A stretch of DNA of 64,000 bases. It comes from Phenylobacterium haematophilum (GTDB taxonomy: Bacteria > Pseudomonadota > Alphaproteobacteria > Caulobacterales > Caulobacteraceae). Shown one piece after another: positions 26,946-36,955 of the stretch. The DNA lies in contig NZ_JACIDK010000001.1 in NCBI RefSeq assembly GCF_014196295.1, forward strand, positions 414,785 through 478,784. Direction: 5' to 3'. Position 1 is the stretch's first letter. Every line of letters starts with the position of its first letter. Position numbers and translations under genes: made by a program. Below the pieces are notes generated by a model. That model was not told where the DNA came from. It did no database searches and saw only the letters and a program-made list of their open reading frames with translations.

Positions 26946-27899
26946 AGGCGCCAGGGTGACGATCACCGGGTAGTGGTCCGAGCCCAGCAGCGGCCCGCGT
27001 TCGACGCGGACCGTGCGCCACCCGGGCCCGGCGTAGACATGATCGATCGGCAGCAGCGCGAAGGGGAGGCCCATGCCCGCCGGGCCGCGGTCGGCTGGCC
27101 AGGTGAACAGCGCATGGGTCCGACGCTCCAGTCCGAACATCGCATCTTCGTGGCGGCGGCTGAACGACCAGGGCGTGGAGTTGAAGTCGCCCGACAGGAT
27201 CAGGCGCTCCTTCGGGAAGCGGTTCAGCAGGTCGGCGACCACCCGGCCCTGGGCCTGCTGCCAGCCGCCGTAGATCGGCCAAATGTAGTGGGTGCCGAAG
27301 ACGCTGAACTCGCCGTGGGCGTCTCGGAACGTGGCGCCGGCGATCGGCGGACGGACGTGATCCACTCCGGGCGGGACTGGGACGTCGTTGGCGACAGGCT
27401 TGGCCTTGGAGAAGATCATCACGCTGCAGTCGCCGCAGCTGACATAGTAGCCGTCAAAGGCGCGCTTGAGGGCCGGAGCGATGACGCTGGCCTCTTCGAC
27501 CACCAGGAGGTCCGGATCCTGGGCGCGCAACCAAGCGACGGTCTCGACCTCGCGGCGGTTGCGTTCCCAGGCGTTGAACTGGATCAGCTTGATCTGGCCC
27601 GCCGCATCGTCAACGGCCGGCGGACTGGCTGGCCGCATATACTCGGGGACGAGGAGCGCGCCAAAAGCCGCGATCGCGATGATCGAAACACCGGTCAGAA
27701 GCAGGCGCGCGCCGCGGCGCGCGAACACCAGGCCGTAGATCGCCGGAACCAGAGACAACGCCAGCAGCATCGGCGCGAAGTGGGTCAGGACGTCGAGCCG
27801 AACACTCCAACGCCCGCCGTGCGCAGCCAGCGCCCAGGCCGCGCAGCCGAACGCCGTCAGGACCATCAGGCTGGTGATTAACAAACGCAGCGAACGCAT
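26937..27899 (-). CDS. Membrane-anchored EEP-family phosphatase, copy 1
   Basis: A 320-residue protein with two or three N-terminal membrane segments (residues about 8-28, 38-58, 66-84) and a C-terminal endonuclease/exonuclease/phosphatase domain: [45 protein letters not shown] and [10 protein letters not shown]. The Glu, Asn, Asp and His expected for the metal-dependent active site are all present. The domain faces outside the cytoplasm. It lies 3 bases downstream of a paralogue. Confidence 0.83.
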   Translation of the reverse strand: MRSLRLLITSLMVLTAFGCAAWALAAHGGRWSVRLDVLTHFAPMLLALSLVPAIYGLVFARRGARLLLTGVSIIAIAAFGALLVPEYMRPASPPAVDDAAGQIKLIQFNAWERNRREVETVAWLRAQDPDLLVVEEASVIAPALKRAFDGYYVSCGDCSVMIFSKAKPVANDVPVPPGVDHVRPPIAGATFRDAHGEFSVFGTHYIWPIYGGWQQAQGRVVADLLNRFPKERLILSGDFNSTPWSFSRRHEDAMFGLERRTHALFTWPADRGPAGMGLPFALLPIDHVYAGPGWRTVRVERGPLLGSDHYPVIVTLAPLP

Positions 27900-27902
27900 C
27901 GG

Positions 27903-28844
27903 CTACTTCGGTCTTGGGCTGAGGACGGCGACGACGGGGTAGTGATCCGAGCCCAGCCGCGGCCCCCTGGTGATGGAGACCGTGCCCCAGCCCGATCCGG
28001 CATAGACATGATCGATCGGCAATACGGCAAGGCCGAACGGCCCGTTCGCCGGATAGGTCGGCAGGGCTCGCGTGCGCCTTTCCAGCCTGAGCGCGGCGTC
28101 TTCGCGCCGGCGCGAGAACGACCACGGGGTCGAATTGAAGTCGCCCACCAGGATGACCCGCTCGGGCGGGCGGTCCTTCATCAGTTCCAGCAGGCGGGCG
28201 CTGTTCTCGGCATGGGTCTGGATGTCGGTGGGCCAGACATAGTGGATGCCGACCACGGTGTATTCGCCGCCGATCCCGGGCAGGTGAGCGATGGTGACGG
28301 CCGGGCCCAAGCCCTTGCGGCCGCGCCGCGGCGCCTCGATCTGCTTGGCCGGCGCGCGCGTGAAGATCGCGACTTCGCAGGTCTTGCCGCAGGCCATCTG
28401 TCGCCCGAGCCGCTGGGTGACGGCAGTCTGGAAGACGGCGCGGGAGTCCTCGACGACAAGGACGTCGGGATCCTCGGTCGCCAGCCAGGCGAGGCGCTGC
28501 TCCAGCCCCTGGCTGTCGCGGGCCGCATTGAATTGAATGAGCTTGATCTGGCCCGCCGCGCCGGGCGCGAGAGGCGGGCTTTGCGGCCGCAACAGTTCCG
28601 GCAGCATCAACGCCAGGCTGCCGATCACCGCGGCGGCGCCGAGCAGGGCCGGAACCAGCCGGCGATGGGCGAAGATCGCCGCCGCCAGCGTCACCGTGCC
28701 GCCTGCAAGGTAGAGCGGCGCGAAGTGGGTCAGGACGTCGAGGCGGTCACTGAAACGCCCGCCCTGCGCGGCGATGGCGGCCGCGGCGGACAGCGCGCCA
28801 AGCGGCAGGACGACGCCGCGGAGGACGAATCGCACGAGGCTCAT
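27903..28844 (-). CDS. Membrane-anchored EEP-family phosphatase, copy 2
   Basis: A 313-residue paralogue of the preceding gene: three N-terminal membrane segments, then [62 protein letters not shown] and [11 protein letters not shown]. The first catalytic acidic position reads ED rather than EE, a small difference from the other copy. The two genes form an operon diverging from queA. Substrate unknown; family members cleave phosphodiesters or sphingomyelin-like headgroups. Confidence 0.83.
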   Translation of the reverse strand: MSLVRFVLRGVVLPLGALSAAAAIAAQGGRFSDRLDVLTHFAPLYLAGGTVTLAAAIFAHRRLVPALLGAAAVIGSLALMLPELLRPQSPPLAPGAAGQIKLIQFNAARDSQGLEQRLAWLATEDPDVLVVEDSRAVFQTAVTQRLGRQMACGKTCEVAIFTRAPAKQIEAPRRGRKGLGPAVTIAHLPGIGGEYTVVGIHYVWPTDIQTHAENSARLLELMKDRPPERVILVGDFNSTPWSFSRRREDAALRLERRTRALPTYPANGPFGLAVLPIDHVYAGSGWGTVSITRGPRLGSDHYPVVAVLSPRPK

Positions 28845-28907
28845 GGCGCGAGCTTACACGCGGCCACGCTTGACGGGTGCGCCGGCCCGTGCGCTTCAAG
28901 CGCGTCC

Positions 28908-29984
28908 ATGCAGCTCTCCGACTTCGACTTCGACCTTCCCGACGACCGCATCGCCCTGCGGCCGGTCACGCCCCGCGACGCCGCGCGCATGCTGCTGGTC
29001 TCGAAGGGCTCGCCGCTGCGCGATCTGACCGTCGCCGATCTGCCGGCGCAACTGCGGGCCGGCGACGTGCTGGTGCTCAACGACACCCGGGTGATCCCGG
29101 CGCGCCTGAAAGGTCGGCGTGTTCGCGAGGGCTCGAACGTCGCCGTCGAGGCCACCCTGCACAAGCGTCTGTCGCCATCGCGCTGGTCCGCCTTCATGAA
29201 GCCGGGCAAGAAGCTCGCGCCGGGCGATCGGGTGCGGTTCGGCTCGACCGACGATCGCGCCTGCCTGCTGGGCGCGCTCGACGCGACCGTCATCGAGAAG
29301 GGCGAGGGGGGAGAGGTGACACTCGGCTTCGACCTCGCCGGGCCGGACCTCGATGCGGCCATCGCCGAGCGCGGCGCCATGCCGTTGCCGCCCTATATCG
29401 CCGCCAAGCGCGGCGAGGACGCCCAGGACAGGGCAGACTATCAGACCGTCTACGCCGACGAGGAAGGCTCGGTCGCAGCGCCGACCGCGGGCCTGCACTT
29501 CACGCCGCGCCTGCTCGACGAGCTCAAAGCCATGGGCGTCACGCTGCAGTTCGTGACGCTGCACGTGGGCGCCGGCACATTTCTGCCGGTTAAGACCGAA
29601 AACCTGTCGGAACACCGCATGCACGCCGAATACGGCGAGGTCGACGCGGCGACGGCCTCGGCCCTCAATGCGGCCAAGGCGGCAGGGGGGCGCATCGTCT
29701 GCGTCGGCACGACGTCTCTGCGCCTGATCGAGAGCGCCACCGGCGAGGACGGCGTCGTGCGCCCCTTCGCCGCCGAAACCGCGATCTTCATCACCCCGGG
29801 CTATCGCTTCCGCGCGACTGACGGGCTGATGACCAACTTCCACCTGCCGAAGTCGACCCTGTTCATGCTGGTCAGCGCCTTCGCCGGCCTGGAGACGATG
29901 CGAGCGGCCTACGCCCACGCCATCGCCGACGGATATCGGTTTTATTCCTACGGCGACGCCAGCCTGCTGTGGAGAGCCAACTAG
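28908..29984 (+). CDS. queA: S-adenosylmethionine:tRNA ribosyltransferase-isomerase
   Basis: A 358-residue QueA, which converts 7-aminomethyl-7-deazaguanine in tRNA to epoxyqueuosine. Signature segments: [59 protein letters not shown] [42 protein letters not shown]. Stop TAG overlaps the start GTG of tgt by one base, an operon with the enzyme catalysing the previous queuosine step. Confidence 0.96.
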   Translation: MQLSDFDFDLPDDRIALRPVTPRDAARMLLVSKGSPLRDLTVADLPAQLRAGDVLVLNDTRVIPARLKGRRVREGSNVAVEATLHKRLSPSRWSAFMKPGKKLAPGDRVRFGSTDDRACLLGALDATVIEKGEGGEVTLGFDLAGPDLDAAIAERGAMPLPPYIAAKRGEDAQDRADYQTVYADEEGSVAAPTAGLHFTPRLLDELKAMGVTLQFVTLHVGAGTFLPVKTENLSEHRMHAEYGEVDAATASALNAAKAAGGRIVCVGTTSLRLIESATGEDGVVRPFAAETAIFITPGYRFRATDGLMTNFHLPKSTLFMLVSAFAGLETMRAAYAHAIADGYRFYSYGDASLLWRAN

Positions 29985-31099
29985 TGGCCGCATTCCCCTT
30001 TGAGATCGCCGCCACCGACGGCGCGGCGCGCACAGGCGTGCTGAAAACCACACGCGGCGATATCCGGACCCCGGCCTTCATGCCCGTCGGGACTGCTGCG
30101 ACGGTGAAGGCGCTGACGGTCGAACAGGTGCGCTCGACCGGCGCCGACATCATTCTGGGCAACACCTATCACCTGATGTTGCGTCCGACCGCCGAACGGG
30201 TCGCGCGTCTGGGCGGCTTGCATAAGTTCATGCGCTGGGAGCGGCCGATCCTGACGGATTCCGGCGGCTTCCAGGTCATGTCGCTGTCGAAGATCGCGAA
30301 GGTCACCGAAGAATCGGTGGCCTTCCAGAGCCATATCGACGGCTCGAAGCATGTGCTCACCCCGGAACGTTCGATCGAGATCCAGGCCGACCTGCTGGGC
30401 TCGGACATCGTCATGCAACTCGACGAGTGCGTGGCGTGGCCGGCGGAGGAAGGGCGTGCGCGCCAGGCGATGCAGCTTTCGGCCCGCTGGGGAAAGCGTT
30501 CCAAGGACGCCTTCGGCGCGCGCGAAGGCCAAGCCCTGTTCGGGATTCAGCAAGGATCGACCTTCGAACATCTGCGAAAGGAGTCCGCCGAACGCCTGAT
30601 CGAGATCGGCTTCGACGGCTATGCGCTGGGCGGACTGGCGGTGGGCGAGGGTCACGAGGCGATGTGCGAGGTGCTCGACTACGCGCCGGCCATGCTGCCG
30701 GTGGACCGGCCGCGCTACCTGATGGGGGTCGGCAAACCGATTGATCTCGTGGAAGCCGTCGCCCGCGGCGTGGACATGTTCGACTGCGTGCTTCCGACCA
30801 GGTCAGGCCGTCATGGCCAAGCGTGGACCTGGGAGGGCGCGATCAACCTGAAAAACGCTCGCTTCGCCGAAGATGATACGCCGCTCGACGAGACCAGCGA
30901 CTGTCCGGCCTCGTCGCATTATTCGAAGGCCTATCTGCACCACTTGGTGAAGGCCGAGGAGATCCTCGGCCAAGTGCTGCTCTCCTGGCACAACATCGCC
31001 CACTTCCAGGCACTGACAGCCGCCATGCGCGGGGCCATCGCCGAGGGGCGGTTCGAGCAGTTCCGTCGCGAGTTCAAAGCCCGTCAGCGCACCGGATAG
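29984..31099 (+). CDS. tgt: tRNA-guanine transglycosylase
   Basis: A 371-residue Tgt exchanging G34 for preQ1 in tRNAs. Catalytic Asp in [10 protein letters not shown] and second Asp in [10 protein letters not shown] are present. The C-terminal zinc site, CxCxxC plus His in E. coli, reads [10 protein letters not shown] here: only the middle Cys and the later His (WHNIAHF) remain. The start is GTG 29984 with GGAGAG about 8 bases upstream; the 29969 GTG is less likely. It is coupled to queA and overlaps the convergent lipoprotein gene by 16 bases. Confidence 0.95.
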   Translation: MAAFPFEIAATDGAARTGVLKTTRGDIRTPAFMPVGTAATVKALTVEQVRSTGADIILGNTYHLMLRPTAERVARLGGLHKFMRWERPILTDSGGFQVMSLSKIAKVTEESVAFQSHIDGSKHVLTPERSIEIQADLLGSDIVMQLDECVAWPAEEGRARQAMQLSARWGKRSKDAFGAREGQALFGIQQGSTFEHLRKESAERLIEIGFDGYALGGLAVGEGHEAMCEVLDYAPAMLPVDRPRYLMGVGKPIDLVEAVARGVDMFDCVLPTRSGRHGQAWTWEGAINLKNARFAEDDTPLDETSDCPASSHYSKAYLHHLVKAEEILGQVLLSWHNIAHFQALTAAMRGAIAEGRFEQFRREFKARQRTG

Positions 31100-31668
31100 C
31101 GGGGCTTCAGTTCCTGCGACTTCACCGGCGCGCCGGTCAGGATGTGCGACGGCGTGGCCGGCGGGGGGCAGCCGCGGGCTTCGCCCAGGCCCTTGAGGTA
31201 GGCGCGCCGGACGCCGCCGGCGGTGATGGCGGCCGTGACCAGACTGTCGTGGCGCTCGGCGCCGGAGAGCTTGCGCACCCATCCGCGGAAGGGAATCACG
31301 TCCGAGGCCAGGCCCGCGACCGCTCCCAGGGCCGCGCCCTTGCCGCGATCCATCAGGTCGTCTTCGTCCACGACGGGTTCGTCCAGATCCGCGCCTAGCG
31401 CGCCGTTCAGCGGCAGGATCGCCGCGGCGATGGCTTCGCACGTCGCCGCGTGCGGCCGCTGATAGGGGTCGGCCATCGCCTCCAGCAGCACGGTCGGAAT
31501 CTTCGTCTGCAGCAGATTGACGTCGCGCAGCGGCGCCGAAACGGCCCCCTGCATGCTTTCGCGTTTCGCCTCCGACGTCGTCTGGATCTTGGCCGAGCCG
31601 TCCGCCGGCGCGGTGACGCAGCCGCCGACGAGCAGAAGCGGAATCAGGACAGGAACGAAATCGCGCAT
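31084..31668 (-). CDS. Predicted lipoprotein, unknown
   Basis: A 194-residue protein with a signal peptide and lipobox ending at Cys17 (LLLVGGC). The mature part includes [19 protein letters not shown] and a hydrophobic Gly/Ala stretch ([18 protein letters not shown], about 112-128) like a glycine-zipper membrane-insertion segment. No family name is recognised. It overlaps the 3' end of tgt by 16 bases. Confidence 0.65.
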   Translation of the reverse strand: MRDFVPVLIPLLLVGGCVTAPADGSAKIQTTSEAKRESMQGAVSAPLRDVNLLQTKIPTVLLEAMADPYQRPHAATCEAIAAAILPLNGALGADLDEPVVDEDDLMDRGKGAALGAVAGLASDVIPFRGWVRKLSGAERHDSLVTAAITAGGVRRAYLKGLGEARGCPPPATPSHILTGAPVKSQELKPRYPVR

Positions 31669-31788
31669 TGGCCGATGCTAAGGGCAGGGAGAACCTGTTG
31701 GAAAGCTGCAGCAGCGCTCTTGCTCCGCGCAAGCCGCCCGCATATGGTCCGCGCCTCTTCGCCGCCGCCCCTCGGGGCGGGGCGACGT

Positions 31789-31863
31789 GGGCCGGTAGCT
31801 CAGTGGTAGAGCATTCGACTTTTAATCGAATGGTCGTGAGTTCGAACCTCACCCGGCCTACCA
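31789..31863 (+). tRNA. tRNA-Lys(UUU)
   Basis: A complete 75-base cloverleaf: acceptor GGGCCGG pairs with CCGGCCT (one G-U), D arm GCTC/GAGC, anticodon stem TTCGA/TCGAA with loop CTTTTAA giving anticodon UUU, T arm GTGAG/CTCAC with TTCGAAC, and an encoded CCA end. A GC hairpin lies about 10 bases upstream. The gene stands alone. Confidence 0.97.
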
Positions 31864-32051
31864 ATTCCTCTGCATCCCAACATCTGCCGCCCCACGCGCT
31901 CGCAGCGCCTGTTCAAGGCTGCTCAGGCTTTCGTTCAGCGATGTAAGAAAAACTATATTGTCTATGGGCGCTGTAGGAATTAGCCAGGCCCCCTGCTGGA
32001 CGCAGCGAACCTCGCGTCTCGGCGTTATGCGTCTGAACCGGGGCTGTAAAG

Positions 32052-32918
32052 ATGACGGCGACCACGCCGACCGATCGCGTCGCGTCAAGAAGGCCGCTGA
32101 TCCGGCGGCGCTCGGCGATTCCTGGCTTCTCGCTCACCATGGGCCTCACGCTCGCGCTCTTGTCACTGATCGTGCTGATCCCCTTGTCGGCCGTTGCGCT
32201 AAAGGCCTCCGAGCAGTCGGCCGCGGAATTCCTGCAGGCGGCGTTTAACGAGCGGGCCCTGACCGCCTATCGGCTGTCGTTCGGCGCGGCGCTAATCGCC
32301 GCGCTGATCAACGGGCTTTTCGGCCTGCTGACCGCATGGGCGCTGGTCCGCTATCAGTTTCCCTTCAAGAGCCTGGTGAACGGCATCATCGACCTGCCGT
32401 TCGCCTTGCCCACTGCCGTGGCCGGCATCGCCCTCGCCACCCTATATGCGCCAAACGGCTGGATCGGGGCGCTGCTCGCCCCGGCCGGGATCAAGATCGC
32501 CTATACGCCGCTGGGCGTGATCGTCGCGCTGACCTTCATCGGTCTGCCGTTCGTCGTTCGCACGCTGGAGCCCGTGATGCGGGACCTCGCCGCAGACGTC
32601 GAGGAAGCGGCCGCAAGTCTTGGCGCCACGCGCCTCGACACGATCGCAAGGGTCATTCTGCCGGCCCTCGCGCCGGCCTGGCTGACCGGCTTCGCCCTGG
32701 CTTTCGCGCGCGCGGTCGGCGAATACGGCTCGGTGATCTTCATCGCCGGCAACATGCCCTACAAATCCGAGATCGCGCCGTTGCTGATCATCATTGAGCT
32801 CGAGCAGTACGACTACGCCGGCGCGGCGACGATCGCAGTGGTCATGCTGTCGGTCTCGTTCCTGATGCTGTTCGTCATCAACGCCGTTCAGGCCTGGGCG
32901 CGGAGGCTCGCCGCATGA
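32052..32918 (+). CDS. cysT: Sulfate/thiosulfate ABC transporter permease CysT
   Basis: A 288-residue inner-membrane permease with about six membrane segments, the MetI-like domain and the EAA loop [20 protein letters not shown] that docks on the CysA ATPase. Family features [14 protein letters not shown] and [19 protein letters not shown] mark the sulfate class. It overlaps cysW by 4 bases (ATGA). The preceding 188 bases show no binding-protein gene; cysP or sbp must lie elsewhere. Confidence 0.95.
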   Translation: MTATTPTDRVASRRPLIRRRSAIPGFSLTMGLTLALLSLIVLIPLSAVALKASEQSAAEFLQAAFNERALTAYRLSFGAALIAALINGLFGLLTAWALVRYQFPFKSLVNGIIDLPFALPTAVAGIALATLYAPNGWIGALLAPAGIKIAYTPLGVIVALTFIGLPFVVRTLEPVMRDLAADVEEAAASLGATRLDTIARVILPALAPAWLTGFALAFARAVGEYGSVIFIAGNMPYKSEIAPLLIIIELEQYDYAGAATIAVVMLSVSFLMLFVINAVQAWARRLAA

Positions 32919-33757
32919 GCCGGCTACGCCACCCCACCGAAGATTCGCCCTGGGCCAAGGCGCTGATCCTGGCGATGGTCGCGGCCTTTCTCGCCTCGGT
33001 CCTCGTGCTGCCGATGGTGTCGGTGTTCTTCGAGGCCCTGCGCAAGGGACTGCCCGCCGCCCTGGAGGCGATCGGGAACGAGGACGCCCGCGCGTCGATC
33101 AGGCTGACCCTGATCACCGCGGCGATCACCGTGCCGTTCAACATCGTGTTCGGGGTCTGCGCGTCGTGGGCGATCGCCAAATTCGAGTTCCCGGGCAAGC
33201 CCTTCCTGATCACGCTGATCGACCTGCCGTTCTCGGTGTCGCCGGTCGTCGCCGGCCTGATCTACGTGCTGGTGTTCGGCGCTCAGGGTTGGTTCGGCCC
33301 CTGGCTGATCGATCACGACATCAAGATCATCTTCGCCGTTCCCGGCATCGTGTTGGCGACGATCTTCGTGACTTTCCCGTTTGTCGCCCGCGAACTGATC
33401 CCGCTGATGCAGGAACAAGGCGTCGATGAGGAGGAGGCGGCGGTCTCGATGGGCGCCTCGGGTCTGCGGACCTTCTGGAGCGTGACGGCGCCGAACATCC
33501 GCTGGGGCCTGCTCTACGGCGTCCTCCTCTGCAACGCTCGGGCGATGGGCGAGTTCGGCGCGGTCTCCGTGGTGTCTGGGCACATCCGCGGCCTGACCAA
33601 CACGATGCCGCTGCACGTGGAGATCCTCTACAACGAGTACGATTTCGTCGGCGCATTCGCCGTCGCGGCGTTGCTCTGCTTCCTGGCGGTCGTCACCCTG
33701 GTGCTGAAGACCCTGCTTGAAATCGCTCAGCCGCCGTCGCGGCCGGGCCGTCATTGA
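32915..33757 (+). CDS. cysW: Sulfate/thiosulfate ABC transporter permease CysW
   Basis: A 280-residue permease partner of CysT. Six membrane segments; the EAA loop [20 protein letters not shown] and class-specific [20 protein letters not shown] are clear. Together with CysT it forms the channel that moves sulfate into the cell. It is followed by cysA after 16 bases. Confidence 0.95.
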   Translation: MSRLRHPTEDSPWAKALILAMVAAFLASVLVLPMVSVFFEALRKGLPAALEAIGNEDARASIRLTLITAAITVPFNIVFGVCASWAIAKFEFPGKPFLITLIDLPFSVSPVVAGLIYVLVFGAQGWFGPWLIDHDIKIIFAVPGIVLATIFVTFPFVARELIPLMQEQGVDEEEAAVSMGASGLRTFWSVTAPNIRWGLLYGVLLCNARAMGEFGAVSVVSGHIRGLTNTMPLHVEILYNEYDFVGAFAVAALLCFLAVVTLVLKTLLEIAQPPSRPGRH

Positions 33758-33773
33758 TCGCGAGACGCTGCAA

Positions 33774-34811
33774 ATGACCATTTCCATCCGTTCGGTGGAG
33801 AAGACCTTTGGGCGGTATCCTGCGCTCAACAGCGTCAGCCTTGAGATCGCCGACGGCGAACTGCTTGCGCTGCTCGGTCCGTCGGGTTCGGGCAAGACCA
33901 CGCTGCTTCGGGTTATCGCCGGGCTGGAATTCCCGGACAGCGGCCAGGTTCTCTACGGCGATCAGGACATGACTTACGCAGGCGCCGCTGTGCGTCGTGT
34001 GGGCTTTGTGTTTCAGCAGTACGCGTTGTTTCGGCACATGACGGTCGCCAAGAACGTCGCTTTTGGTCTCGACGTGCGCAAAGGCGCGTCCAAGCCGAGC
34101 AAGGCCGAGATCACTCAACGGGTCCACGAGTTGCTGCGGCTGGTCGAACTAGGCGATCTGGGCAAGCGTTTCCCCGCCCAGCTATCCGGCGGCCAACGCC
34201 AGCGGGTCGCTCTGGCCCGCGCGCTGGCGGTGAATCCGAGCGTGCTGCTGCTCGACGAGCCGTTCGGCGCGCTCGATGCGACCGTCCGCAAGTCCCTCCG
34301 AAAGGAGTTGCGCCGCATCCACGACGCGACCGGCGTCACGACGATCTTCGTGACTCACGACCAGGAAGAAGCGCTGGAACTGGCTGACCGCGTCGCGATC
34401 CTGAACCAGGGCGCGATCGAGCAGGTGGGCGCGCCGCAGGAGATTCACGACAACCCACGTGGCGCGTTCGTGGCCGGCTTTGTGGGCGAATCCAACCGCC
34501 TCGAGGGCGAGGTGAAGGACGGGCGTTTCCGCCGCGGCGAGGTGCAGTTCGTCGCCGCCGGCGTGGCCGACGGCGCGGCCGTCGCCTATGTGCGGCCGCA
34601 CGAGCTGGTGCTGTCGCCGACAGCCGGCGAGGGGAGCTTTGGGTTCGTGGCCAATCATATCGCTCCCCAGGGCGCAGTGGCGCGGATCGACGGGATCACG
34701 CCGAGCGGCCTGCGCCTGGAGGCGGCCTTCGCTCGCCAGGCCGTCGCCGATCTGCGCCCGGGCGCACAGCTCAGCCTTTCGGTTGGGCGCGCCTACGTTT
34801 TCCCGGCCTAG
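33774..34811 (+). CDS. cysA: Sulfate ABC transporter ATP-binding protein CysA
   Basis: A 345-residue ABC ATPase: Walker [10 protein letters not shown] (residues 36-44), signature [15 protein letters not shown], Walker [13 protein letters not shown], switch His in [10 protein letters not shown], and a C-terminal regulatory domain (about 240-345). The ATG at 33774 is used; the longer frame is unsupported. It powers CysTW. Confidence 0.95.
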   Translation: MTISIRSVEKTFGRYPALNSVSLEIADGELLALLGPSGSGKTTLLRVIAGLEFPDSGQVLYGDQDMTYAGAAVRRVGFVFQQYALFRHMTVAKNVAFGLDVRKGASKPSKAEITQRVHELLRLVELGDLGKRFPAQLSGGQRQRVALARALAVNPSVLLLDEPFGALDATVRKSLRKELRRIHDATGVTTIFVTHDQEEALELADRVAILNQGAIEQVGAPQEIHDNPRGAFVAGFVGESNRLEGEVKDGRFRRGEVQFVAAGVADGAAVAYVRPHELVLSPTAGEGSFGFVANHIAPQGAVARIDGITPSGLRLEAAFARQAVADLRPGAQLSLSVGRAYVFPA

Positions 34812-34840
34812 CGACGCGGGGCGAACCCATTGTTCGCTTT

Positions 34841-35032
34841 TTGGGATCAGGCGACCTGAGGGTGCTGGGGCGGGTCGCAATCGACGTGTTCGACCGGGCG
34901 GTTGATCCGGCGCTGTGTTCCGAGGCCTGGGTGCTGACCGACGAGAGCAACACCGCCGCCCGCGCCGCCTACTGGGCGGCGGGCGGCGATGCGACCACGG
35001 GTGTGGTCATGGCGACTTTTCCCTTCGACTGA
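34841..35032 (+). pseudogene. GNAT acetyltransferase remnant
   Basis: The reading frame ends with a GNAT-like C-terminus: CSEAWVLTDESNTAARAAYW followed by AAGGDATTGVVMATFPFD, resembling the last helix and strand of aminoglycoside/protein N-acetyltransferases. The acetyl-CoA-binding part is missing and the 63 codons cannot form a full domain. It sits between cysA and the convergent transglutaminase gene, probably the leftover of a deleted or displaced gene. Alternatively it could be a short unrelated protein. Confidence 0.45.
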
Positions 35033-35036
35033 CGGG

Positions 35037-36008
35037 CTACTGCTGCTGCTGCTGCTGGTCGTAGCCTGGAACCCCGGCCGGCCGCCGCCGTCCGCCGCGT
35101 GCGAACGAGGGTTGGGCCATTCGTATGAACTCGGGCTCAGTCGGGGCCGCGCGGGCGCGGCGGACAGATACGCCCACCGCCAACTGGCTCTCGGCGTCGC
35201 CCTTGTAGACCCCCCGCGAGGGCGGCACGTCATTGTAGTCGCGGCCAACGGCGGCGGCGATGTGGCGCTCGCCGGCCAGCACGTTGTTGGTGGGGTCGAA
35301 GCCGACCCAGCGCAACGACGGCAGGAAGACCTCGACCCAGGCATGGGTGGCGTCCGGATCTGAGCGGTCGCCGGACTGGCGGTCGGTGAAGAGATAGCCG
35401 GAGACGTAGCGAGCCGGAACGCCCCAGCTGCGGCAGATCGCGATCATGATGTGGGCGAAGTCCTGACAGACGCCGCGGCCGGCGCCGAGCGCCAGATCGA
35501 TCGGGCTGTCGGCGTGGGTGACCCCCGGCTCGTAGTCGAACGAGGTGTAGATGGTCTCCGACAGCGCCCGCACCGCGTTGAGCGGGTCGCGTCGGCGCAG
35601 TTCGTCCAACTGGTGCTCGGCGACGTAGGTGCGCAGGGCGTCGGTCTCCACGGCGAAGCCGCCGAAGGACAGGAAGTCGAAATTCTCGCCGCGCACGAAA
35701 TCGCTGCGCAGGCGGTCCCATTCGCCATGATCAAGCCCGTCGGGCAGGACGGGCGGCGCCTGAGTCTCGACCGCGGCGTTGGCGACGATGCGCAGTCGGT
35801 CGTGTGGGTGCGGGACGTCGAAATGATAGACCGCGTTGCCGAACGGGTCGGCGTAGGAAAACAGCTGCGCCGCCGGATCTACATCCAGATCGAAGGAAAC
35901 CAGGCGCTGGCGGGCGGCCTTCTGGGGCTGCATCCAAACCTCCATCACGCTTTCGCGCACGGGTTCGGCGTAGTGGTATTGCGTGACGTGCCGGACTTCG
36001 AGAAGCAT
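35037..36008 (-). CDS. Transglutaminase-like cysteine protease/ligase
   Basis: A 323-residue protein with an N-terminal beta domain (MLLEVRHVTQYHYAEPVRES) and a transglutaminase core: catalytic Cys in GRGVCQDFAHIMIAICRSWG, His in DATHAWVEVFLP, and Asp in GFDPTNN. It ends in a run of glutamines encoded by a CAG repeat. It is the last gene of a three-gene set with an alpha-E protein and a circularly permuted ATP-grasp enzyme, a recurrent bacterial module thought to build or modify a peptide. The start is the ATG at 36008; RBS evidence is weak. Confidence 0.88.
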   Translation of the reverse strand: MLLEVRHVTQYHYAEPVRESVMEVWMQPQKAARQRLVSFDLDVDPAAQLFSYADPFGNAVYHFDVPHPHDRLRIVANAAVETQAPPVLPDGLDHGEWDRLRSDFVRGENFDFLSFGGFAVETDALRTYVAEHQLDELRRRDPLNAVRALSETIYTSFDYEPGVTHADSPIDLALGAGRGVCQDFAHIMIAICRSWGVPARYVSGYLFTDRQSGDRSDPDATHAWVEVFLPSLRWVGFDPTNNVLAGERHIAAAVGRDYNDVPPSRGVYKGDAESQLAVGVSVRRARAAPTEPEFIRMAQPSFARGGRRRPAGVPGYDQQQQQQ

Positions 36009-36022
36009 GGGACGGTGGGTTC

Positions 36023-36955
36023 CTAGGCCGGGAGCCGGGTTTCCAGGGAGTAGGCCACAAAGGTGTCGTAGATCGAGCGATGCAGCGCGGCGCAGTCTTC
36101 CAGCACGCTGGAGATCAGGCCGCTGGCGCCGTCGTACTCATCCATGTCGGCGTACTGTAATCGCGCGCGCAGGCGTCCAGCGAGGCGCTCGGGCGGCGAG
36201 TGTCCGCCGGCGTCAGCATGGCGCGCGGCCGAGCTTAGGTATTCTTCGATCCGCGCCGTGCAGAACCGCATCGAACGGGGAAACTCCTCGTCGAGAAGCA
36301 GGAACTCAAGCACTTTGCGCGGCTGAACGTCTGAGGTGAAACGGCGCAAGTACGGTTCCAGCGCGCAGCTCATCCGCAGCACGCCCATGAGCGCCATGTG
36401 GTCCTCAGGCGCGCGGCGCAGACCGAAACAGGCCTCCAGCAGGCGGCCGATAAGCTGAGCGCGTTCCAGGTGCACGCCGAGCAGCAGGAAGCGCCATCCC
36501 TCGCCATGACTCATGGTTGCGTCTGCGGCACCTTTGAACAGATGCAGGTCGGCGATGATCTCGTGAAGGAACGCCGAGGGGCCGTCTTCGAATGCTCGCG
36601 GCGCGTCGCTGGCCGTGACCCGCAGGTGCAGCATGTTGAGCCGCTCCCACGTCTCTGTCGTGATCTGGTCGCGGACCTGCCGGGCGTTTTCTCGGGCGAG
36701 CGCCAGTGAGGAGACGATCGACCCGCTGTTGTGGCGGTCCAGCGCCAGGGCCAGGGCGAGTTGATAGGGATCATCCGCATTGTGCAGTTCAGCGTCGCCT
36801 ACGGCCGACAGTACGATGTGCGAGACGAGGCCCGCCGCCTCGTTGCGGTCCAGCGTCGCGTTGAGCATCACGTCGCTCAGACGGCACAGGTGTTCGGCGC
36901 GTTCGACGTACCTGCCGATCCAGTAGAGGCTGTCGGCTACGCGGGCGAGCATCAT
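36023..36955 (-). CDS. Alpha-E domain protein
   Basis: A 310-residue all-helical protein beginning MMLARVADSLYWIGRYVERA, the hallmark start of alpha-E family proteins (DUF403). Its Met overlaps the preceding ATP-grasp stop as ATGA. The alpha-E family occurs almost only in operons with a circularly permuted ATP-grasp and a transglutaminase; it is presumed to work with the ligase. Confidence 0.9.
   Translation of the reverse strand: MMLARVADSLYWIGRYVERAEHLCRLSDVMLNATLDRNEAAGLVSHIVLSAVGDAELHNADDPYQLALALALDRHNSGSIVSSLALARENARQVRDQITTETWERLNMLHLRVTASDAPRAFEDGPSAFLHEIIADLHLFKGAADATMSHGEGWRFLLLGVHLERAQLIGRLLEACFGLRRAPEDHMALMGVLRMSCALEPYLRRFTSDVQPRKVLEFLLLDEEFPRSMRFCTARIEEYLSSAARHADAGGHSPPERLAGRLRARLQYADMDEYDGASGLISSVLEDCAALHRSIYDTFVAYSLETRLPA

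Noticed and set aside
31864..32051. Riboswitch before cysT
   Set aside because: No conserved riboswitch core could be recognised in the 188-base leader.
35038..35060. CTG microsatellite as an independent repeat element
   Set aside because: It encodes the C-terminal glutamines of the transglutaminase gene and is mentioned there.
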